From positions 1 to 6,072 of the forward strand of contig DVGE01000164.1 in the NCBI GenBank assembly GCA_018712885.1: a DNA stretch of 6,072 nt, in the 5' to 3' direction. Numbering within the stretch: the stretch's first letter is position 1; the number at the start of each line of letters is the position of its first letter. The notes beneath the pieces are model-generated. The model made no database searches and was not told where the DNA came from. It saw nothing but the letters and a program-made list of their open reading frames with translations. Origin of the DNA: Candidatus Pullichristensenella stercoripullorum (GTDB taxonomy: Bacteria; Bacillota; Clostridia; Christensenellales; Aristaeellaceae). The translations under genes and the position numbers were made by a program. Below, piece after piece: positions 1 to 5,490 of the stretch.

Positions 1-584
1 AGTTCTTCCGCCGGGAATAGCGCTTCGGGCGCGCAGGCGGTGAAGTGCATGCCCATCTTGGCGCAGGCGATCATCAGCGAATTGGCCACGTTGTTGCGCG
101 CGTCGCCCATGAAGGTGAGCTTCACGCCGGCAAGACGGCCCAGGTGCTCCTCGATGGTCAGAAGGTCGGCCATCATCTGCGTGGGGTGGAACTGGTCGGT
201 CAGGCCGTTCCACACCGGCACGCCGGAATACTTCGCCAGGAGCTCCACGGTATTTTGGCTGAAACCGCGGTATTCGATACCGTCGTACATGCGCCCCAGC
301 ACGCGCGCCGTGTCCTCGATGCTTTCCTTTTTGCCCATCTGCGAGCTGGCCGGGTCGAGGAAGGTCACGCCCATGCCCAGGTCGCGCCCCGCCACCTCAA
401 AGGCGCAGCGCGTGCGCGTGGAGGTCTTTTCAAACAGCAGCACGATGTTGCGGCCCATCAGGTGCCGGTGGCCGATGCGCAGGTGCTTTTCGCGCTTTAA
501 GCGCTTGGCCAGGTCGAGTATGTGGCGGATCTCATCGGGCGTATAGTCGAGAAGGGTGAGGAAGCTGCGTCCGTAAAGGGTCAT
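1..584 (-). CDS. argF: Ornithine carbamoyltransferase, 3' end cut off by the window edge
   Basis: The enzyme transfers the carbamoyl group of carbamoyl phosphate to ornithine to give citrulline, a cytosolic step of arginine biosynthesis (the reverse reaction runs in arginine deiminase catabolism). The visible 194 residues hold the carbamoyl-phosphate-binding domain. They include the signature STRTR at residues 55-59 (in FEKTSTRTR), the stretch SQMGKKESIEDTARVLGRMYDG at about 81-102, the HPTQ loop at 133-136, and GDARNNVANSL at about 160-170, which begins the ornithine-binding half. About 140 C-terminal residues are missing, including the expected C-terminal ornithine-binding cysteine motif. 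The ATG at 584 overlaps the TGA of the M20 gene upstream (ATGA). Its Shine-Dalgarno AAAGGAG lies 7 nt upstream, inside the last codons of that gene. The FEKTSTRTRCAFEV...RVLGRMYDGIEYRG type is shared by anabolic ArgF of E. coli and catabolic ArcB, so direction cannot be settled from sequence. The family is certain; the symbol is less so. Confidence 0.93.
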   Translation of the reverse strand, partial: MTLYGRSFLTLLDYTPDEIRHILDLAKRLKREKHLRIGHRHLMGRNIVLLFEKTSTRTRCAFEVAGRDLGMGVTFLDPASSQMGKKESIEDTARVLGRMYDGIEYRGFSQNTVELLAKYSGVPVWNGLTDQFHPTQMMADLLTIEEHLGRLAGVKLTFMGDARNNVANSLMIACAKMGMHFTACAPEALFPAEE

Positions 585-1705
585 TGGGCATCTCCTTTCC
601 AGTCGGGAAACATGGCGAGGCGGCGGAAGGTCTCAAAGCCGTTTAAGAGCGCCGCTTCGTCCAGCGTGAACAGGGGGGAGTGCAGAGGCTCGCTCTCGCC
701 CGTGCCGAGGTAAAACATCATCCCCGGCACGCGCTGCAGGTAAAAGGAAAAGTCCTCGGCGGTGAGGTCGGGGTCGGGGAGGGGCTGGAAGGGCAGATCG
801 GCGGTCGCCGCGCGGAAGCGCTCAAACAGCCCGGGATCGTTGATGGTGGGCGGGTACCCCTCGCTGAAGGACACCTCCGCCTCCACGCCAAAGGGCGCGC
901 AGGCTTCGCATACGGCGCTGCGGACGCCCTCTTTGATGCGCGCGTGGTCTTCGAGGCTGAAGGCGCGCACCGTGCCGGAAAGCTCGGCAAGGTCGGGCAC
1001 GATGTTGGTCGAGTTCCCGGCGTGGAACGAGCAGAGGCGAACAAGGCGCGGCATGTCCGCGGGCAAAGAGGCGTCGAAAGCATAGGCCGCGCGCACGGCC
1101 TCGGCCCCGGCGAGCATGGCGTCGCGCCCGTCGCGGGCGCGGGCGGCGTGCGCCGAAACGCCCGTCAGGTGGATATGCACCTCCGAGGCGGTGGACATAA
1201 AGGCCCCGGGCCGCGAACAGAGCGTTCCGGCGGGGATGCCGGGCTGCACGTGCAGGGCGAAGATGCGCTTTACGCCATATTCTTCCAGCACGCCGCTCTC
1301 CGCCACGAAGCGCGCGCCGCCGCCGGATTCCTCCGCCGGCTGGAAAATGGCCAGCACGTTGCAGGGCAGCTCGCGCGCATGCTGCGCGAGCCATTCGCAG
1401 AAGGCCAGCATCGTCGCCATGTGCGCGTCGTGTCCGCAGGCGTGCATTTTTCCGGGGTGCTCAGATGCAAATGGGCATCCCGTGCGCTCCTGAATGGGCA
1501 GCGCGTCCATGTCGCAGCGGAAGGCGGTGGTCTCCTCCCGCCCGGCGTCGAAATAGGCGGCGACGCCGCAGCCGGCCACGCTTTGCACCCGCGCGCCCAG
1601 CGGCGCGAGCTGCGCCAGCACATACGCCTGCGTTTCAGGCAGGTCAAATCCCACCTCGGGGATGCGGTGCAGCGCCCGGCGGTGGCGGCGAATGGTCTCG
1701 AGCAT
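581..1705 (-). CDS. M20-family amidohydrolase, possible N-acetyldiaminopimelate deacetylase
   Basis: This is a 374-residue metal-dependent amidohydrolase of the M20D (aminoacylase/hippurate hydrolase/DapL) type, cytosolic, with no signal peptide. Seen motifs: HRIPEVGF at 13-20; DMDALPIQERTG at 65-76; HACGHDAH at 88-95, with metal ligands Cys90 and His92; FQPAEESGGGA at 121-131, with catalytic Glu125 and metal ligand Glu126; His152 in LHVQP; the dimerisation-domain SAHAA at 184-188; NSTNIVPD at 231-238; EDFSFYLQRVPG at 317-328; and LHSP with His342. All expected metal ligands are present. The length equals that of B. subtilis DapL as I recall it. The ATG at 1705 has GGAGG 7 nt upstream. The gene is divergent from dapABH, which otherwise lacks a deacetylase, so N-acetyl-LL-DAP is a good candidate substrate. 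The 4-base overlap with argF and the SAHAA motif, in place of the GGHAA I recall in DapL, leave N-acetylornithine, hippurate or peptide substrates open. The family is certain; the substrate is inferred. Confidence 0.9.
   Translation of the reverse strand: MLETIRRHRRALHRIPEVGFDLPETQAYVLAQLAPLGARVQSVAGCGVAAYFDAGREETTAFRCDMDALPIQERTGCPFASEHPGKMHACGHDAHMATMLAFCEWLAQHARELPCNVLAIFQPAEESGGGARFVAESGVLEEYGVKRIFALHVQPGIPAGTLCSRPGAFMSTASEVHIHLTGVSAHAARARDGRDAMLAGAEAVRAAYAFDASLPADMPRLVRLCSFHAGNSTNIVPDLAELSGTVRAFSLEDHARIKEGVRSAVCEACAPFGVEAEVSFSEGYPPTINDPGLFERFRAATADLPFQPLPDPDLTAEDFSFYLQRVPGMMFYLGTGESEPLHSPLFTLDEAALLNGFETFRRLAMFPDWKGDAQ
591..598 (-). promoter_or_regulatory. Ribosome-binding site of argF inside the M20 gene
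   Basis: On the minus strand AAAGGAGA lies about 7 nt before the ATG at 584, within the codons for the last residues (WKGDA) of the M20 amidohydrolase. With the ATGA stop/start overlap it supports translational coupling of the two genes and fixes the argF start. Confidence 0.75.
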
Positions 1706-1712
1706 GGCCGTT

Positions 1713-1717
1713 CCTCC
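1713..1717 (-). promoter_or_regulatory. Ribosome-binding site of the M20 amidohydrolase gene
   Basis: On the minus strand a perfect GGAGG lies 7 nt upstream of the ATG at 1705. It selects this start. Confidence 0.8.
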
Positions 1718-1735
1718 AAAGTTTGCCTTTTTGTC

Positions 1736-1744
1736 ATTTTACCA
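1736..1744 (-). promoter_or_regulatory. Possible extended -10 promoter for the M20-argF unit
   Basis: On the minus strand TGGTAAAAT fits an extended -10 (TGn plus TAAAAT), about 30 bp upstream of the M20 start codon. No good -35 sits at 16-18 bp. The nearest candidate, CTGACA at 1764-1769, is 22 bp away, too far for a standard promoter. Position and AT-richness favour it, but this is a weak call. Confidence 0.35.
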
Positions 1745-1867
1745 TGGCAAGATTAAATCCGTTTGTCAGGAGTGGAAAAAATGCAATTTTCGGAAAGCTG
1801 GAGAGTTCTTGACGTGCGGACGCTTGTTTGCGCGCAGAAGACAAAATGGGCGCCGAAAAACCAAAAC

Positions 1868-1896
1868 TTGCAAATCGCTCCCGATTCTGCTATGAT
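1868..1896 (+). promoter_or_regulatory. Sigma-A-type promoter of dapABH
   Basis: The -35 TTGCAA (1868-1873) and -10 TATGAT (1891-1896) are separated by exactly 17 bp, and a TGC before the -10 gives an extended -10. Transcription should begin near 1902-1904, leaving a leader of only about 24 nt before the dapA ATG. That leader holds the ribosome-binding site and little else, so a riboswitch cannot fit downstream of this promoter. Confidence 0.72.
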
Positions 1897-1914
1897 GACA
1901 GACAGAAAAGACGC

Positions 1915-1919
1915 GGAGG
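1915..1919 (+). promoter_or_regulatory. Ribosome-binding site that decides the dapA start
   Basis: GGAGG lies 7 nt before the ATG at 1927. The frame remains open upstream to an ATG at 1828, but that ATG lies upstream of the promoter and has no Shine-Dalgarno sequence. Choosing 1927 also puts the DapA active-site residues at their usual family positions. Confidence 0.85.
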
Positions 1920-1926
1920 TGCGGCC

Positions 1927-2802
1927 ATGTTTGAAGGCAGCTATGTGGCGCTGGTGACGCCCTTTTACCCGGATGGAAGCATCAATTTCGAAAAACTGAA
2001 GGAGCTGTGCCAGTGGCATGTGGACAACGGCACGGACGGCCTGGTCGTCCTCGGCACCACGGGCGAGTCGAGCACCACGGACGCCGCCGAGGACGCGGCC
2101 ATCGTGCGCTGCTGCGTAGACGCCATCGGCGGCCGCATCCCGGTGATCGCCGGCGGCGGCTCCAACTGCACGGAAACGTCGCTTGCAAAGAGCCGCAAGT
2201 TCCGCGATCTGGGCGCGGACGGCCTTCTGCTCATCACGCCCTACTACAACAAGGCCAACCAGAAGGGCATGTACCGCCACTTTGCCACCGTCGCCGAGGC
2301 GGTCGATCTGCCCATCATACTCTACAACGTGCCCGGGCGCACGGGCTGCGCGCTCTCGGTGGAGTGCGTGGAAGCGCTTTCAAAGCTGCCCAACGTGCGC
2401 GGCATCAAGGAGGCCAGCGGCAACATCTCCTATACGGCGAAGGTGGCGCGGCTGACGAACGACGAATTCGTCCTCCTCTCCGGCAACGACGATATGATCG
2501 TCCCCGTGCTCTCGCTGGGCGGCGTAGGCGTGATCAGCGTCTGGGCCAACATCTGCCCCCGTCAGGTGCACGACCTCGTGGCCGCCTACCGCGCGGGCGA
2601 CGGCAAAAAGGCGCTGGAACTGCAGCTTAAATACCTCGAACTCATCAACGCGCTGTTCATCGAGGTCAACCCCATCCCCGTCAAGGAAGCCATGAACATG
2701 CTCGGCATGGAGGCCGGCCCCTGCCGCCTGCCCCTGTGCGAGATGGAGGACAAAAACCGCGAGGCGCTGCAAAAGGCCCTGCGCGTGCTGGAGGGCGCAT
2801 GA
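1927..2802 (+). CDS. dapA: 4-hydroxy-tetrahydrodipicolinate synthase
   Basis: DapA condenses pyruvate with L-aspartate-4-semialdehyde, the first committed step of the DAP/lysine pathway, in the cytosol. The 291-residue TIM-barrel protein is of normal length. GTTGE at 43-47 holds Thr44 and Thr45. TPYYNK at 104-109 holds Tyr107. LYNVPGRTG at 132-140 holds Tyr133 and Arg138. GIKEASG at 159-165 holds the Schiff-base Lys161. These numbers coincide with E. coli DapA. The glycine-rich GGVGVISV at 198-205 and NPIPVKEA at 248-255 are also typical. Residues of the E. coli lysine-inhibition site are only partly kept: positions 53, 56 and 84 are Ala, Asp and Thr rather than His, His and Glu, while Asn80 and Tyr106 remain. 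Feedback inhibition by lysine is therefore doubtful. It is the first gene of dapABH and overlaps dapB by ATGA at 2799-2802. Confidence 0.97.
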   Translation: MFEGSYVALVTPFYPDGSINFEKLKELCQWHVDNGTDGLVVLGTTGESSTTDAAEDAAIVRCCVDAIGGRIPVIAGGGSNCTETSLAKSRKFRDLGADGLLLITPYYNKANQKGMYRHFATVAEAVDLPIILYNVPGRTGCALSVECVEALSKLPNVRGIKEASGNISYTAKVARLTNDEFVLLSGNDDMIVPVLSLGGVGVISVWANICPRQVHDLVAAYRAGDGKKALELQLKYLELINALFIEVNPIPVKEAMNMLGMEAGPCRLPLCEMEDKNREALQKALRVLEGA

Positions 2803-3545
2803 AGGTCATATTGGTCGGCTACGGCCGCATGGGAAAGATGATCGAGGAACTGCTCGCTGCGCGCGGCGATGTGGAAATCCTCGGCGCGGTCTCGCCCGGG
2901 CTGTACGAAAGCCCATGGGACGTGCCCGGCAAGCCCGACGCCCTCATCGACTTTTCCTACCCAGGCAACCTCGAAACCACGCTCGCGCGCGCGGAGGACG
3001 CCGCCTCCGCCGTCATCCTCGGCACTACCGGCCTGACCGCGGAACAAGTAGAGCGCGTCGGCGCGGCGGCCAGGCGCGTGCCGGTGGTCTTTGACGCCAA
3101 CTTTTCCCTCGGCGTGGCCGTGCTGCGCAAGGCGCTTGCGCAGGTGGGGCCGCTGCTGCTGAAGTGCGGCTTCGACGCCGAGATCGTCGAGACGCATCAC
3201 AACCGCAAGGCGGACGCCCCCAGCGGCACGGCCAAAGCGCTTCTGTGCGCCATCGACCCCGCGGGGGACTACGCGCCCGTCTATGGCCGCGAGGGGCTTG
3301 TCGGCGCGCGCGGCAGGGAGATCGGCGTGCACGCCGTGCGCGGCGGCACCGTGGCCGGCGAACACCGCGCGCTCTTCTTCGGCGAGGACGAAACGCTGGA
3401 ATTTCGCCATTTCGCCGCCAGCCGACGCATCTTCGCCGCCGGCGCGGTGCGGGCGCTGGATTTCGCCGTCGGCCGCGCCCCGGGGCTGTACCGCGTGGAC
3501 GACGTGCTGGGACTCAACGACATTCGAGGAGGGGAAAATCCATGA
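2799..3545 (+). CDS. dapB: 4-hydroxy-tetrahydrodipicolinate reductase
   Basis: DapB reduces the DapA product to tetrahydrodipicolinate with NAD(P)H. The 248-residue protein starts with a Rossmann dinucleotide-binding motif, VGYGRMG at 6-12. IDFSYP is at 50-55, GTTG at 75-78 and NFSLGV at 101-106. The catalytic signature ETHHNRKADAPSGTA at 131-145 contains the paired His133/His134, Lys137 and the substrate-binding PSGT loop. RGGTVAGEH at 181-189 is also characteristic. It is slightly shorter than the E. coli enzyme (about 273 residues), as is usual for compact Gram-positive forms. The start at 2799 overlaps the dapA stop (ATGA). GGAGG at 2790-2794 is only 4 nt from the ATG, so translation is probably coupled to dapA. 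An in-frame upstream ATG at 2736 would add 21 residues that lie inside dapA and precede the Rossmann strand, so I rejected it. Confidence 0.97.
   Translation: MKVILVGYGRMGKMIEELLAARGDVEILGAVSPGLYESPWDVPGKPDALIDFSYPGNLETTLARAEDAASAVILGTTGLTAEQVERVGAAARRVPVVFDANFSLGVAVLRKALAQVGPLLLKCGFDAEIVETHHNRKADAPSGTAKALLCAIDPAGDYAPVYGREGLVGARGREIGVHAVRGGTVAGEHRALFFGEDETLEFRHFAASRRIFAAGAVRALDFAVGRAPGLYRVDDVLGLNDIRGGENP
3527..3534 (+). promoter_or_regulatory. Ribosome-binding site of dapH
   Basis: AGGAGGGG lies within the last dapB codons, 7-9 nt before the ATG at 3542. It fixes that start, although the same frame is open far upstream inside dapB. Confidence 0.8.
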
Positions 3546-4237
3546 ACGCCGAGGAGATCATCCGCTTTATCCACGATGCGAAAAAGACCACGCCGGTAAA
3601 GGCGTATGTCAAGGCCGCGGGGGACGTGGCGTTCCCCGGCTGCCGCGTGTTCGGCGCGGGCGACAGGGTCGTGTTCGGCGAGTGGGGCGACGTGCGGGCG
3701 GCGCTTGAACAAAACGCCGCCGCCATTGAAGACGTGATCGTCGAGTGCGACCGCCGCAACAGCGCCGTGCCGCTTCTGGACGTCAAAGCCGTCAACGCCC
3801 GCATCGAGCCGGGCGCCATCCTCCGCGACCGCGTGGAGATCGGCGACCGCGCCGTGATCATGATGGGCGCCATCCTCAACATCGGCGCGGTGGTGGGGGA
3901 GGACACGATGATCGACATGGGCGCGGTGCTCGGCGGGCGCGCCACGGTCGGGAAGCGCTGCCACGTCGGCGCGGGCGCGGTGCTCGCGGGCGTGGTCGAA
4001 CCGGCCAGCGCCACGCCGGTCGTCGTCGAGGACGACGTGCTCATCGGCGCCAACGCCGTGGTGCTCGAGGGCGTGCATATCGGCAAGGGCGCGGTGATCG
4101 CCGCCGGCTGCGTGGTGGTCTCCGACGTGCCGGAAAACGCCGTGGTCGCCGGCGTACCGGGCCGCGTCATCAAGATGAAGGACGAAAAGACGGAGAAAAA
4201 GACCGCGCTGGTGGACGCCCTGCGCGCGCTCGACTGA
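3542..4237 (+). CDS. dapH: Tetrahydrodipicolinate N-acetyltransferase
   Basis: DapH acetylates tetrahydrodipicolinate with acetyl-CoA to give N-acetyl-2-amino-6-oxopimelate, which defines the acetylase branch of DAP synthesis. The 231-residue protein has an N-terminal DapH-type helical domain (about 1-85, starting MNAEEIIRFIHDAKKTTPVKAY). A left-handed parallel beta-helix of hexapeptide repeats follows (about 87-210). Diagnostic segments are ARIEPGAILRDRVEIGD at 86-102, MMGAILNIG at 107-115, TMIDMGAVLGGRATVGK at 122-138, HVGAGAVLAGVVEP at 141-154 and GANAVVLEGVHIGKGA at 169-184. Length and motifs fit DapH (about 235 residues) rather than the longer succinyl-CoA-dependent DapD. The ATG at 3542 overlaps the dapB stop (ATGA). 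AGGAGG at 3527-3532 lies 9 nt upstream. It is the last gene before a strong terminator. The next enzyme of the branch, an N-acetyl-DAP aminotransferase, is not in the window. Confidence 0.97.
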   Translation: MNAEEIIRFIHDAKKTTPVKAYVKAAGDVAFPGCRVFGAGDRVVFGEWGDVRAALEQNAAAIEDVIVECDRRNSAVPLLDVKAVNARIEPGAILRDRVEIGDRAVIMMGAILNIGAVVGEDTMIDMGAVLGGRATVGKRCHVGAGAVLAGVVEPASATPVVVEDDVLIGANAVVLEGVHIGKGAVIAAGCVVVSDVPENAVVAGVPGRVIKMKDEKTEKKTALVDALRALD

Positions 4238-4248
4238 AAAACGCAAAA

Positions 4249-4293
4249 CAAAGCCGCCCCTCGCGGAGAAAACGCCTGCGAGGGGCGGCTTTG
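4249..4293. terminator. Bidirectional rho-independent terminator between dapH and the convergent efp cluster
   Basis: A perfect 16-bp inverted repeat (CAAAGCCGCCCCTCGC at 4249-4264 with its complement at 4278-4293) encloses a 13-nt loop. It lies 11 nt after the dapH stop and 11 nt beyond the stop of the convergent gene. Read on the minus strand, the stem is followed by TTTTGCGTTTTT, a good U-rich tail. Read on the plus strand, the stem ends in a short TTT followed by GCGC, so release depends on the A/U pairs in the stem. It probably serves both units, and works best for the minus strand. Confidence 0.88.
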
Positions 4294-4304
4294 CGCTGAA
4301 GCGC

Positions 4305-4826
4305 TTATTCCCGGTAGGGCTTGGCGATCGGCACGTTGTCCGGGCCGAGGGGGGTGAAATCCACCGGCTTATGGCAATGGGGGCAGGTGTAGAGCTCGTT
4401 TTCTTCCCTGATCTCGTGCAGGGGCACAAAAAACACCTTGCCGCACTCGGTGCAGATGCTGCCCGCCAGCGGCACGCCGCCTTCCTCGCCGCCCTTTTCC
4501 TCGGAAGAGAGCACGCGCAGGCCGTTTTCGGGGGCGTAATCCTCATCGTCCGGCTCTTCATCGTAGCCGTCGTCCCCATCCATATAGCCGCCGTCGCGTT
4601 CGTCGCCGTCTACGGTGGCTTCGAGGTCTTCCAGATCCTCGTCGATGCTCTCCACGAAGTCGTTCAGCTCCGTCATATCGTCGCGCAGGTCGCCCAACTC
4701 GCCGGCGATATTTTCCAGCGCGTCCGCCAGCGCCGCAAGCAGCTTGGCGTTCGCCGAATCCGGGGCGAGTTCCATGCTGCCGATCAGCCCGCGGATGTAG
4801 CCGATCTGTTCCGTCAATTTTGCCAT
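4305..4826 (-). CDS. CD1247-like acidic zinc-ribbon protein of unknown function
   Basis: This 173-residue protein has three parts. The first is a helical N-terminal domain (1-50, MAKLTEQIGYIRGLIGSMEL...) that resembles the CD1247 N-terminal family found in Clostridia. The second is a strongly acidic linker (about 49-115) very rich in Asp and Glu. The third is a C-terminal zinc ribbon with CTEC (Cys125, Cys128) and CPHC (Cys148, Cys151). No signal peptide or membrane segment is visible, so it should be cytosolic. The ATG at 4826 has GGAGG 7 nt upstream. A longer frame from 4895 would add 23 residues without a Shine-Dalgarno sequence and would run through an intergenic hairpin. It follows efp on the same strand after a 93-bp gap and precedes the terminator. 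Its function is unknown. The ribbon could bind nucleic acid or protein, but that is a guess. Such proteins are sometimes labelled as transcription factors, with no support visible here. Confidence 0.85.
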   Translation of the reverse strand: MAKLTEQIGYIRGLIGSMELAPDSANAKLLAALADALENIAGELGDLRDDMTELNDFVESIDEDLEDLEATVDGDERDGGYMDGDDGYDEEPDDEDYAPENGLRVLSSEEKGGEEGGVPLAGSICTECGKVFFVPLHEIREENELYTCPHCHKPVDFTPLGPDNVPIAKPYRE

Positions 4827-4830
4827 GTTT

Positions 4831-4838
4831 TCACCTCC
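4831..4838 (-). promoter_or_regulatory. Ribosome-binding site deciding the start of the CD1247-like gene
   Basis: On the minus strand GGAGGTGA precedes the ATG at 4826, with 7 nt between GGAGG and the ATG. A small GCCC/GGGC dyad at 4839-4850 sits directly upstream of it. Confidence 0.8.
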
Positions 4839-4870
4839 GCCCCACGGGGCAGTTGAGTTTACAGAAAATG

Positions 4871-4891
4871 GGGCGGCAAAGCAAGCCGCCC
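4871..4891 (-). terminator. Possible weak terminator or attenuator hairpin between efp and the CD1247-like gene
   Basis: GGGCGGC (4871-4877) and GCCGCCC (4885-4891) form a perfect 7-bp GC stem with a 7-nt loop. On the minus strand it is followed by CATTTTCTG, a short interrupted T tract. It begins 29 nt after the efp stop. The tail is poor, so partial termination or an RNA-processing or stability role is as likely as full termination. I found no clear promoter after it, so the downstream gene probably depends on readthrough. Confidence 0.5.
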
Positions 4892-4919
4892 TCATTAACT
4901 TGTGCGTTTTCGCGCCCGC

Positions 4920-5480
4920 TTATGCGCGGCCCAGGTATTCGCCGCCGTTGCGGGTGTCGATCTTCAATTTGTCGCCGATTTCGATAAACAGCGGCACCTG
5001 CAGGGTGAAGCCGGTCTCCACCGTGGCGGGCTTGGTGGTGTTGGAGGCGGTGTCGCCCTTGAAGCCGGGCTCGGTGGCGGTCACTTCCAGCTCCACGAAG
5101 TTCGGGGCCTCGACGCTGAAGGGCGCGCCCTTGAAGAAGCGCACGGTGACGTTGGTGTTCTCCTTGACGAAGGGGATGGCGTCCTCCACCTGATCGTGCG
5201 TCAGCGGCAGCTGATCGTAGGTGTCCAGATCCATGAAGTAGTAAAGGTCGCCGTCGTTGTAGAGATACTGCATCTCCTTGGTCTCGATGTGCGCCTTGGC
5301 CATTTTGTCGGTGGGGTTGAAGGTGCGCTCGATGACGGAGCCGGTAACGATGTTCTTCAGCTTCGTGCGCACAAACGCCGCGCCCTTGCCGGGCTTGACG
5401 TGCAGAAAACTGACGACGGTCCAAATGCCGTTGTCCATCTCAATGGTGACGCCGTTTCGGAAGTCGCTTGCGTTGATCAT
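4920..5480 (-). CDS. efp: Translation elongation factor P
   Basis: EF-P binds between the P and E sites of the ribosome and relieves stalling at consecutive prolines. The 186-residue protein has the normal length and three beta-barrel domains: a KOW-like domain I (about 1-62), OB domain II (about 65-126) and OB domain III (about 128-186). The domain I loop KPGKGAAFVR at 29-38 carries Lys32, the residue modified in many bacteria. VIERTF at 49-54, MQYLYNDGDLYYFMDLDTYDQ at about 70-90 and the C-terminal signature GDTASNTTKPATVETG (about 142-157) are typical. The ATG at 5480 has GAGGAGG about 10 nt upstream. It lies between an M24B peptidase gene (36-bp gap) and the CD1247-like gene. The E. coli modification enzymes EpmA and EpmB are not encoded here, and which modification this protein receives is unknown. 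Confidence 0.98.
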   Translation of the reverse strand: MINASDFRNGVTIEMDNGIWTVVSFLHVKPGKGAAFVRTKLKNIVTGSVIERTFNPTDKMAKAHIETKEMQYLYNDGDLYYFMDLDTYDQLPLTHDQVEDAIPFVKENTNVTVRFFKGAPFSVEAPNFVELEVTATEPGFKGDTASNTTKPATVETGFTLQVPLFIEIGDKLKIDTRNGGEYLGRA

Positions 5481-5490
5481 GGGGAATGTG

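Larger units (their letters stand above)
1706..1926. other. Divergent intergenic region between the M20-argF and dapABH units
   Basis: These 221 bp are clearly richer in A/T than the flanking genes and hold both divergent start regions. Apart from the two promoters and the ribosome-binding sites, roughly 1770-1865 has no feature I can name. I see no L-box-like folded leader and no convincing ArgR-type palindrome. A frame in phase with dapA stays open from 1828, but it has no ribosome-binding site and its residues do not resemble DapA. Confidence 0.6.

Noticed and set aside
1..1705. A YgeW/YgeY-type purine-linked cluster (carbamoyltransferase plus M20 peptidase)
   Set aside because: The carbamoyltransferase has the standard ornithine carbamoyltransferase motifs, and the peptidase is an M20D amidohydrolase, not the YgeY type. 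No other genes of that cluster are present.
680..1756. Long plus-strand open frame of 358 codons opposite the M20 amidohydrolase
   Set aside because: It is antisense to a gene with full catalytic motifs. Its product is low-complexity and rich in Gly, Ala, Arg and His, as expected from the opposite strand of a GC-rich gene, with no recognisable domain.
1809..1837. TTGACG as a second plus-strand -35 upstream of dapA
   Set aside because: No -10-like hexamer occurs 16-18 bp downstream; the sequence there is GC-rich.
1782..1872. Interrupted inverted repeat: TGCAATTTTCGG against CCGAAAA and TTGCA near the dapA -35
   Set aside because: The contiguous arm is only 7 bp, with an 8-nt interruption and a spacer of about 59 nt. 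A match of this size is expected by chance in a region this long.
1828..1926. N-terminal extension of DapA from an upstream ATG
   Set aside because: The start lies upstream of the best promoter, lacks a Shine-Dalgarno sequence, and would shift the active-site numbering by 33 residues from the family pattern.
3281..4579. Long minus-strand open frame of 432 codons across dapB, dapH and the terminator
   Set aside because: It runs antisense to two well-identified genes and through the terminator hairpin. Its composition is that of a GC-rich shadow, and no motif is recognisable.
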